Assembly (NCBI GenBank): GCA_037043455.1
Contig: JAWPHD010006760.1
Coordinates: 62,001-126,000, forward strand
Origin: Cyrtodaria siliqua
Lineage: Eukaryota > Mollusca > Bivalvia > Adapedonta > Hiatellidae
Direction of reading: 5' to 3'
Length of the DNA: 64,000 nucleotides
This document shows positions 1 to 8,113 of the stretch, piece after piece. A model generated the notes under the pieces. The model was given only the letters and a program-made list of their open reading frames with translations, was not told where the DNA came from and did not search any database. A program made the position numbers and the translations under genes. Numbering within the stretch: the stretch's first letter is position 1; every line of letters starts with the position of its first letter.

Positions 1-178
1 GACAATTTTTAAAAAATTACAGACCCGTATCTCTACTCAATTGTCCCTATAAAATAGCCTCAGGAGCCAATTAGCATACAGACTTAAAGCTGTATTACCT
101 AAATTTATTAATGATAGTCAAACTGGTTTTATTGCAGGGAGATATCTTGGTGAAAATACTCGTTTAATATATGATATC

Positions 179-460
179 ATGCAATTCACAGAAGAGCAAG
201 ATATAGCAGGTCTTCTATTGTTGGTTGACTATGAAAAGGCATTCGACTCTTTATCATGGTCTTTTATCTATAAAGTCTTGACGTATTTTAAATTTGGTAA
301 CTCTCTAATATCATGGATTAGATTATTTTACCATAAAGCAAAACTAGCTGTTAACCTCGGAGGGCATTTATCCTCATTTTTTTCAATCAGTAGAGGCTGC
401 CGTCAGGGTGATGCGATGCGATTTCGCCGTATATCTTTATTTTATGTGCAGAAATACTAG
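179..460 (+). pseudogene. LINE reverse transcriptase, finger/palm fragment
   Basis: A 93-codon open stretch of the left-edge LINE. It carries the first catalytic aspartate block (LLLVDYEKAFDSLSW) and the SRGCRQGD block that precedes the catalytic YADD in L1-type reverse transcriptases. Its methionine is internal: homology to the RT fold continues upstream to about base 78 in the same frame. The frame is lost after RQGD, where the expected proline-rich block is garbled, so a frameshift near 410-420 is likely. The next RT block resumes in another frame at about 466. Confidence 0.8.
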
Positions 461-465
461 CAATA

Positions 466-1105
466 ATGATTAAAAATAATACAAAAATTAAAGGAATAAC
501 CATTAACAACAAGGAACATAAATTATCACAATATGCCGATGACACATCAATTATTCTGGATGGAACGGGGGCTGGCGTGGCGCAGTCGGTAGCGCGGCGG
601 ATTTGTAACCGGAGGGCCCGGGTTCAATCCTCCGTGGTGCCACTGAGTTCCGTCGGTGTGTTCTTGGGCAAGACACTTTACCTTAGCCTCGTCCGTCGGA
701 TGGGGACGTAAACCGGGCGGTCCCGTGTATCGGTCTATCCTCCGAGCACGTTAAAGAACCATAGGAATCTATTCGATAATAAGAGTAGGGCAGGTTCCCG
801 GATTCCTATGTATCCTTCCCCTCTCTCTGGGGCAGCTCTAAATAACCTTTACTGTGTTGATGAGCCATTAAACAACATTCAATTCAATTCATTCTGGATG
901 GAACGGATATTTCTTTAAATGAAACACTTCATGTACTATCTTATTATGCAGAAATTTCAGACCTTAAAGTAAATTTCGACAAAACTCAAGTTGTTTGGAT
1001 AGGAAAAAAAAGATTTAGTTCAGAAACAAAACACGATGGAAATTATCATGGGGAAAAAATGAATTTAGACTTTTAGGAATTAATTTTCATGTAGACTTAA
1101 ACAAA
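466..1105 (+). pseudogene. LINE reverse transcriptase, YADD fragment interrupted by a SINE
   Basis: Bases 466-552 encode the palm segment with the catalytic YADD box followed by TSIILDG. Directly after it the coding sequence is cut by a SINE (569-890) with a perfect 16-bp duplication, and LINE sequence resumes at 907. From 907 to 1105 the reading (LSYYAEISDLKVNFDKTQ-like) is recognisable RT thumb sequence with further small frame breaks. The tail of the apparent ORF beyond 553 is SINE, not protein. Confidence 0.75.
569..890 (+). mobile_element. tRNA-headed SINE, family 1, complete copy with 16-bp target duplication
   Basis: Inserted in the LINE RT. The target duplication attctggatggaacgg is perfect at 553-568 and 891-906. 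The head is tRNA-like, with a pol III A box tggcgcagtcgg at 578-589 and a B box gggttcaatcc at 620-630. The body contains a conserved-looking core with cttgggcaagacacttta and ggatggggacgtaaac, resembling the central domains shared by metazoan SINE superfamilies; which domain cannot be settled by eye. The 3' end has gatgagccattaaac and an AATTC-type repeat. Other copies lie at 7180, 13.6-14.0, 16.9 and 21.7 kb. Confidence 0.92.
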
Positions 1106-2527
1106 ATGATTGACATAAATTATAATCATAAAATACTAACAATAAAAAATCACATAAAGCTTTGGAAACGTAGGTACCTAACTCCTCTTGGAAAATTAAC
1201 AGTCATTAAAACTTTATTAATACCAAAACTTAATCACTTATTTATGTCTCTCCCCAACCCAAATGAGTCGACAATTAAACTTATCAACAACATTTTATAT
1301 GAATTTTTGTGGGAAGGTCCAGCAAAAATCAAACAAGCTGTCGTAATCAAACAATATTCTGAAGGTGGTTTAAATATGATCAACTTGCAAGCTTTTATCT
1401 TTGGGTTAAAAGCATCATGGATAAAACGACTCATTAGTAATACAAGTAGTAGTGGGTGGCACCATATAGTCACTAACACTGTCAATATTAAAAATTTATG
1501 TTGTTTTGGAAAGAGGTACATACAGCAAAAGTTAGTTACAGTGAAAAACATGTTCTGGAGAGATGTTTTAAAGGCTTTTTATAATATCATAGAAAATAAT
1601 ACTATATCAACAAATCAACTTTTTCTGGCAAGTCCACTATATTATAATACAAACTTGGTTATAAGAGGTAAAACCTTCTTTATGAAAGAATGGTATGACA
1701 AGTGAATTTATCTTATAAATGACCTTTTTAACACTGATGGACATTTGTATTCCTTGGATGAATTTAGTACCATATATAAACTTAAAACAAATTTCATGAC
1801 TTTCAATGGAATTATAGCATCAATTAAATCCATGGCAGGTAACAAAAAGATAACATACAGGGACATAACTCAGAAATTATTCGAACAAACACTGCCATTA
1901 AATATCACACCATTTTTAAAAACAACAAAAGGAAGTAAAGAATTTTACTATATACTTAATAAAAATACAGAACAACCTTCTTCTAAACTTAAATGGGAAC
2001 AAAATTATAACATAGAGCAAGAAACATGGAAGGAAATTTATATGGCACCTTTCAAATCAACCTCTAGTTCTACATTACAGTGGTTTCAACTTAGAATTAT
2101 CCATAGAATTTTACCTACAAGAAAATACTTGCATACCATAAATGCAATAGATCGCCCTCTATGTTACACCTGTCACCAGGAAGGAACATTGGTCCATTTG
2201 TTATGGTCTTGTCCTGATATACAGAACTTTTTACATCAAGTAAATAATTGGTTATACACTAAAAGTGTTTTAATTCCATTCACTGAGGAGTTATTTATTT
2301 TTAACATTGGAAATAATATGTCTACAGCTGATCTCAGTGTAATACTTGAAATCAAGTACTATCTATTTTCTTCTAAATGCCTGAATACACCACTCTCTAT
2401 AGCAGCCTTCAAAAACAGACTTGTGTACTGTTATAAAACACTTAAAGAAATAGCCATTATGAACAACAATCTAGAACCTTTCTACCAAAACTGGCAAAAA
2501 TACAAAGATATTTTCAAACCTTCCTAA
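1106..2527 (+). pseudogene. LINE ORF2 C-terminal region with one in-frame stop
   Basis: Two long open stretches (1106-1705 and 1745-2527) lie in the same frame. They are separated only by a TGA at 1703-1705, after which the frame stays open through 1706-1744. This is a single nonsense change in what was one C-terminal domain. The first part matches the RT thumb/connection (LWKRRYLTPLGKLTVIKTLL type, common in L1/Tx1 proteins). The second ends with a zinc-knuckle-like CxxC...H...C at about 2160-2215. It probably stops naturally at 2525-2527. No intact enzyme can be made from it. Confidence 0.8.
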
Positions 2528-2948
2528 AATAAACTTATTACAGAATGAGTTTTTGTAAACTTTTGTAATTCACTGTATGAAATATTCACCAAATAATGGG
2601 ATAAAAGGTAATAATATCTGAATAAAAAGTGTTTACATAGGCCAATTTAGCTGAACCAAGACCGCATCTCGTTTAAAGTTGATATAATTTTAATCAATGC
2701 TTATATATTTCCTGTTGTGAGGGGCTGCATGGGGGTTAGCATACAGAGTAAGAAAACTTAGATCTTCACTATTTTTTTCTCTATTGTTTAACATGCTAAA
2801 ATACTTCCCCATAATAATAAAAATATTAACTGCATCTATTGCAACATGTAGTATAACTATTTGTTTACATTTTAATTAATAATGATAATATGCTTGTACT
2901 TTGTGCTCATATGAATCTTTTTGAATTATTAAGATATTATATTTGTAA

Positions 2949-3012
2949 GGTGTGCGGTGGGATGGTCCTCCCCGACCCATCACACACCTATTTACGGGGA
3001 GAATAAACGGGT
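2949..3012 (-). repeat. Short dispersed repeat with hairpin, copy 1
   Basis: Bases 2949-2988 can fold: ggtgtgcggtgggatggtc is partly complementary to gacccatcacacacc. The reverse complement of this stretch aligns with the plus strand at about 17103-17178 (ttattctcccc, then a gaggaggac block, then a cacctaatt or caccttac block). The two are therefore copies of one dispersed family in opposite orientation. Its function is unknown. It could be the 3' end of the neighbouring LINE or an independent element. Confidence 0.5.
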
Positions 3013-3029
3013 CACCCAAACGGTGATCG

Positions 3030-3168
3030 GAAAAAAAATAAAAAAAATAGTACAAACAATAATATAATTAATAATAATAGTAAAAATAATAATAATAATA
3101 TTAATAACAGTAATAATAATAATATAATAAAAAAATAATAATATATAATAATTAATAATAATGATACA
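3030..3168. repeat. TAA-type microsatellite
   Basis: An almost pure run of imperfect TAA/TAATAA repeats, with no coding potential beyond low-complexity Ile/Asn translations. It lies just outside the left arm (3170-3197) of an outer inverted repeat, and a matching TAA tract (4561-4686) lies outside the right arm. Confidence 0.9.
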
Positions 3169-3704
3169 GTGCTTTGTGGGGTATAGAATCACTTAGGTTA
3201 AACGTCTAATTTTAAAATGAAAGGAAAATGTTTATTTAATTTCTGATTTAGATTTACCCTTTTAGTTGTATGATAGCAAAATTTTTAAAATTATTGTCCT
3301 GAAACTGTGATTTTTTAATAGGTGTTTTTGCACCAATATTTACATAATTTCATTTTATCCTTAAAAGTGCCAAACTTCAACAAGTTACCTTAATTGATGA
3401 TTGCATTTTGACCTTTGTCCCTAACATCTGTTAAAACAGCAAATATTTATTTCTGAGTTTAAATGTGACGGTACGAATTTTTCGTTTCAAAAACACACTT
3501 CATTCAGGTAGTATAGAATCATTTTTTCTGAGAGGTGTTGCACGTAGTGATATATTTTGCCTGGAAAAATGTCCCAAATAATTTCACCGTTGAATAAATA
3601 TATGCTTATATGATATATCTTCAAGCCTGGAAAGTTTTAAAATAATCGAAAATATATGAGCTAAGAAAATTGAATTTAAACAGGAAATGATTCTTAACTA
3701 CCAA

Positions 3705-4526
3705 CAGGGAGTACGTTATAGGGAGGAGAAACGGGCTGGTTTTGCCGATTTATGTTGTCGCGCATGTGTTTCACTACTCCGTGAAAATGATTACTTTCGG
3801 CTGTTTCGCGAGTGTGTGAAAAACAGCAAATTCTTATAAATTATTACACTTACAAACTAAATAAAGGTGCTAAATGTAAACATAACTATTATTTATTCAC
3901 ATTGTGTCCTCTGATACAGAGCGTGTATTTAAAAGCACATTTTACCAGACGGTTCCGTGTAACAAAGATGGCGCCACTCTGCGCCAAATAAAAAATGGTG
4001 ACAGTGTATAGCTATTGCAAACGAGATACGAGACTACGGGTTATTTAGGCATTAATATTAACAAAAGGTGAATAGTAAACATATTTATCTTTGTAAAGAA
4101 GGTAATTTCATGGTGGTGATTATAAGACAAAGCCTGAAAAGAGGTGTTGAAAATGTGCCTTTTGAGATATCAGCTAAATTTTTAATTTTATAGAATTAAA
4201 AATGGTGTGGAGCTTTTGCAAACGAGATACGAAGTATGGGTTATATTAGGCATTAATAATAACAAAAAGTGAATAGAAGACATATTTATCTTTGTCAAGA
4301 ATGTTATTTCGTGATGTTGATTATAACAGAAAGCCGTAAAAAGGGGCTGTAAAAACTGCCTAATTTGAGATGTTGGCTGAAATTTTAACTTTTCAAATGT
4401 AACGCGCTTACGATCGATTTACCTGTATCGATAAAATAGTAAATGGCGGCGTTCTAGCGCGACAACATAAATCGATAAACTAGAGCGTTTATGAACCCGT
4501 TTCTCCTCCCTACAACGTACTCCCTG
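3705..4526. mobile_element. Non-autonomous TIR DNA transposon, 822 bp, with 7-bp target duplication
   Basis: The left end (3705-3735) and right end (4496-4526) are inverted copies 31 bp long with one mismatch, starting cagggagtacgtt. A second inverted pair lies inside: gatttatgttgtcgcgc at 3747-3763 and its perfect complement at 4457-4473. The flanks are identical 7-mers, ctaccaa at 3698-3704 and 4527-4533. The interior has no long ORF but carries a degenerate direct duplication of about 190 bp (about 4009-4192 and 4205-4395, each with gcaaacgagatacga). The 7-bp duplication and the CAGGG start suggest a hAT- or P-like transposase in trans. The superfamily is not established. Confidence 0.75.
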
Positions 4527-4560
4527 CTACCAATGATTCTATACACCCCAAAGCACTGTA

Positions 4561-4686
4561 GTAAAATAATGATTAATAAATAAAAAAAATAGTAATAATA
4601 ATAATAATAGTAATAATAAAAATAATAATAATAATAGTAATAGTAATAATAATAATAATAAGAATATAGTAATTAATAATAATAAT
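4561..4686. repeat. TAA-type microsatellite, mirror of the one at 3030-3168
   Basis: Imperfect TAA/TAG runs immediately outside the 822-bp element and its outer inverted-repeat arm (4535-4561). A reverse-strand open frame of 86 codons over this tract is a leucine run from the microsatellite and is not a gene. Confidence 0.9.
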
Positions 4687-5644
4687 GTATTATTTACATC
4701 TACTGGAATGAGGGATAATACCGTTACTTCAAAAAAATCTAAACGCATGAAGTCAATTTCAACATCCGCTATGTACTCCGTCCTGTTGTGTTTTGTCACA
4801 GAAACATTACTGTGTTGAGTGATGTTGGCAGTAATACAAGCTCCTTTTGCCCAACCTAAACTTAAATTGTCAATCTCTCATTTGTGTTCGCCTCATGTAA
4901 ACTCGCCGTTTGTATTTGACACTTTCTACAAACCTGTTCTTCCAGATTTTCCTTATTTCAGTTGTTCCAAAATTCATTCAAAACAAGTATTGGTCCTTAA
5001 AAAAGTTGAAAGGAGCAAAAGAAGATGTATGCTTGATTGAAGCAAACATGAGTCTGGCGATGTACCGATTAATTGATTGTAACCGATCGTCAGCTACTTA
5101 GGCATTCGATTATTATGATCGATTTTGAAAGTCTGTAATTTATCATCGGTTAAATGGAAAAAATCACTTTAATAGTGTTGCCTTTGTAGCATGGCAGACA
5201 CTTTGGTATCACTTGTCCGTTGTCTGTCGTCCCTGTGTAGTTGTCGGGGTAGAATACAACACCACTGCAATCTCAAAAACACACTGTCAGATGCAGAGGG
5301 GTATAACCCCCCCACCCACACACACACGCCCATACACACACACACACCGGTCGCTTTAGTAATTTCAGCAACAAGACGACTTTTAAGCCATTATATATAT
5401 GTTGATTTAGAACAAGAAAGCTGCGTATCGTGTAAAAATCTTTGCAACACTCAACATAAAGTCATGATAATGCCCTAAAGTGCCATGCTAGGTAATTTTT
5501 CGAGGTAGTCTATTTGTAAGAGCAACATTTTATTCAATTATATGCAAAGAGGTTTAAAGTAAAGATGATGCATGTACTGCATAAATAAGCCAAGGTGATT
5601 TCAATGTTTTCAATGTTTTTTCCATTTAAAATGCAGATGGCACG

Positions 5645-5970
5645 CATTGGCGTAGCTCTGCGTAGGCCCTGTAGGCCCGGGCCTACGCCTAATTTTCAGA
5701 AATAGAAAAATTAAAAATTCCAAAAATGCAATAAAAATAGGGGTGGGGGCAGGGGGCGGGGCTGTATAGGTGGCGTAGTAAACAGAAAATATCATTTTCA
5801 TATATATTTGTTTAATCATCTTTGCCCTTCTTAAAGTCTAAAATATACGTCAGCAGGCACCTAATGCATTCTAACATTAAAAAAAATTGGGGAGCATGTC
5901 CCCGGACCCCGCTAGCATAATAACTTTAACTGCGGGCCTATGCCGTCAAAAAGGCCAAGCTACGCCCCTG
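5645..5970. mobile_element. hAT-like MITE
   Basis: The right end reads ccaagctacgcccctg. Its complement caggggcgtagcttgg is the typical terminus of many animal hAT elements. The left end (cattggcgtagctctg) is a diverged inverted copy. Both ends continue into GGCCTA-rich subterminal sequence, including gtaggcccgggcctacgcct at the left, itself near-palindromic. No transposase is encoded. A clean 8-bp target duplication is not visible; only gcacg is shared by the flanks, so the boundaries could be a few bases off. Confidence 0.6.
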
Positions 5971-6265
5971 GCACGTGCCCTCCCTCCCTCCCTCCTTCCC
6001 ACCCCACCCACCACACCACACCCCCCACCCCACCCCATCCCATCCCATCCCCCAACCCACCCAACCCCACCCACTCACCCATCCCACCCCACCACAATCC
6101 ACCAACCCACCATCCCACCCAACCCACCCCACCACATCCCAACCACCCACCCATCCCACCCCGTTCCACCCCATCCCCTAACCCACCCAACCCCATCCAC
6201 CACACCCCACCCCATCTCACCCCATCCCATCCACATCCCCCTATCCCTCATTCCCTCCATCTGTT
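5971..6265. repeat. C-rich low-complexity tract (CCCA/CCAC/CCAT repeats)
   Basis: About 290 bp of almost pure C with A and occasional T: ccctcc runs, then CCACCC/CCATCC words. Open frames of 60-170 codons exist in several frames on both strands because the composition lacks stop codons. They are Pro/Thr/His- or Gly/Trp-rich artefacts. The minus strand has many GGG runs with 1-4 base loops, so G-quadruplex folding is plausible there. Confidence 0.9.
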
Positions 6266-7160
6266 ATGTGCATTTTAAATGGAAAAATATTGAAACCTCC
6301 CTCCATCCCTTCCTCCCTAAATATAACAGGGAAATCTCAGATACTTCTGTACACTTTCTCCCCTGTACACTTTCTCCCTCAGTAGGGGAGCAGCCTTGAT
6401 ATTTTCCTACATCTTTCAAATATCGCAACCACGCTTGACAACGAAAAGTAGTACGTCATCTTTCGGCAACGTCAAAAAAAAAAAAATGTCCGCCATTTTG
6501 AATTTTTTAAAACACATAATTTGGAAAATTGTGACAATTTTTGATCATGAAATTTCATTTCCGCTTTAAGTTTCGTGATTTTCGGCTATACCGACTTTTT
6601 TTTAGAAGCTTTACTGCGTGATAAATGCAGACCCGCCTTGTAAAATGTCGAAGCGAGGGGCGATAACTCTAAAAGATGCCATTTTTAGAATACAATTAAA
6701 ACGACAACAACCGTGTGTTTTTTGTTAAATAAAATACGAGGAGATACTTGAATTGTTGTTTTAGCTCACACATTACATGAATTTTGCTGCATGTCACGAA
6801 AAGCATGTTATTTCTTTATCAAAAGTACACGAAAATACGAATTGTTTGACTTAACTGTAATTTTGACTCGACTAACCTCGCAAGAACTGCAGGCGCGTAT
6901 TCGATGGAGCGGGTGGTATTGGGCACCCTCTCATATGTGGAAAGTGTACGTAACAATCGCTACGGTTCAAGATGGGAGTTGGGGTGGAGAGAAGGAGGGG
7001 GAGGGCATCTGAGCTGAGATTTAAAAGGATGCGCCCCATCCCCATCCCACCCCAACTAAAATCATGAACGTCTGTTTTTGAAAGCTCTTGCAAGCATACT
7101 TTCTTAAACATATTCAGATAATATATTTGTTGCTGTGTTTTTGACTAGACTATCCAGTGT
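6266..7160. other. Unassigned sequence
   Basis: Bases 6268-6296 are an inverted copy of 5607-5635 (word ttttaaatggaaaaa on one strand, tttttccatttaaaa on the other), flanking the hAT-like MITE and the C-rich tract. Otherwise I see no gene, RNA or clear repeat. An AG/GT-rich stretch lies at 6960-7060. Short ORFs here have no recognisable domains. Confidence 0.4.
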
Positions 7161-7179
7161 CTAATTGTCATCCGCAACT

Positions 7180-7469
7180 TGGCGCAGTCAGTAGCGCAGC
7201 GGATTTGTAACCGGAGGTGGTGCCACTGAGTTTTGTCGGTGTGTTCTTGGGAAAGACACTTTCCCTTAGCCTCGTCCGTCGGATGGGGACGTAAACCGGG
7301 TGGTCCCGCGTATAGGTCTATCATCCGAGCATGTTAAAGAACCATAGGAATCTATTAGATAATAAGAGCAGGACACGGTTCCCGGATTCCTATGTATCCT
7401 TCCCCTCTCTCTGGGGCGGCTCTAAATAACCTGTACTGTGTTGATGAGCCGTTAAATATTCAAATGAAT
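7180..7469 (+). mobile_element. tRNA-headed SINE, family 1, copy with B-box deletion
   Basis: The same family as the copy at 569-890. The A box ggcgcagtcagtagcgc is kept. The head jumps from ccggag directly to gtggtgccactgag, so the B box and its surroundings (about 20 bp) are missing. Core words gaaagacactttccc and ggatggggacgtaaac and the 3' gatgagccgttaaa are present. A 12-bp target duplication tcatccgcaact flanks it at 7168-7179 and 7470-7481. Without a B box it should not be transcribable by pol III from its own promoter unless the loss followed insertion. Confidence 0.85.
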
Positions 7470-7481
7470 TCATCCGCAACT

Positions 7482-8113
7482 GCACTCAGCACTGTCATAT
7501 GTACTATAGCTGTCCCATGCTAGTATCATGAATCAACCGTGGAATATATCGCCCACACATGAAAGGGTTTGAGGGCCCCATCTTACTTACAAGTATTAGT
7601 TTAAATATAGACCATTTGTCGGTTGAAACCTAAGAAACACTGTCGTAATACTTATACTGATAGCATCGAAGGAAAGTAAAGAAGGCCTTTTTTTTTACTT
7701 TATATTTTTAAAGCTGAATTGTGTTTTATGTCATTATAGCACATTTTAGGCCATAATTCCTGGGTAGAACCAGTACTGTGTACTTTCTGCTATCTGTAAG
7801 AATCGACACTTTCTCACCTACAAGTTGAGCTCCCAGTGGGAATTGAACCCGCAGCGGTGAGAGGTGAAAATGAGAATGTATACAAATATAAAAAAGGCAA
7901 CCGAACATCTCCATTACTCAATATGTCCATGGGACTTGAATGACCGCACTGAAAACAATCCGTGGAAAATTGTACAATGCAAGAATATATATTCATAAAT
8001 AAATTTTATTTTGATGCAAAATCGATATGCTATAGATGAAGATCATGTAAAGTTTCGCAAAAGATTGGTTAAAAACTGTGGAAGATTATAGACACACAGA
8101 TAACTAACACCAT
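7482..8113. other. Region upstream of the intact LINE, with a SINE fragment
   Basis: No gene visible. It contains a reversed SINE fragment at 7758-7875 (listed separately). The last 100 bp or so before 8114 are probably the 5' untranslated region of the LINE, but no repeat boundary or target duplication could be placed. Confidence 0.35.
7758..7875 (-). mobile_element. tRNA-headed SINE, family 2, fragment
   Basis: Read on the minus strand this matches the complete copy at 52889-53123: a B-box-like gggttcaattcccactggg, then a gagctcaacttgtaggtgagaaagtgtcgattctta-type block, then gtactggttctacccagg. The 5' head with the A box and the 3' tail are missing or unrecognisable. Confidence 0.75.

Larger units (their letters stand above)
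1..2640 (+). mobile_element. Decayed L1/Tx1-like LINE, 3' part, entering from the left edge
   Basis: This is the 3' portion of a non-LTR retrotransposon whose 5' part lies outside the window. Conceptual translation shows reverse-transcriptase blocks in order: NYRPVSLLN near base 20, QTGFIAGR near 120-150, VDYEKAFDSLSW at about 224-260, SRGCRQGD near 390, and YADD near 532. A thumb/connection region and a Cys-Cys-His-Cys knuckle (CYTCHQ...H...C) near 2160-2215 follow. The frame is broken near base 75, between 410 and 470, by a SINE at 569-890, and by an in-frame TGA at 1703-1705 where the reading otherwise continues. The gene is therefore dead. The RT motifs and late zinc knuckle fit the L1/Tx1 group better than CR1 or RTE, but the clade is inferred. 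The 3' boundary near 2640 is uncertain. Confidence 0.85.

Noticed and set aside
578..645. Functional tRNA gene
   Set aside because: The A and B boxes are present, but the sequence is the head of a SINE with a core, tail and target duplication, and the cloverleaf does not close properly.
1234..1551. Reverse-strand 105-codon ORF
   Set aside because: It is antisense to the LINE ORF2 remnant and has no independent support.
4539..4799. Leucine-rich 86-codon reverse ORF as a signal or membrane peptide
   Set aside because: The leucine run is the TAA microsatellite read backwards.
5887..6399. Proline-rich 170-codon ORF and its overlapping reverse-strand glycine/tryptophan-rich ORFs
   Set aside because: All are translations of the C-rich low-complexity tract. 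Six overlapping ORFs on both strands cannot all be genes, and none has a domain.
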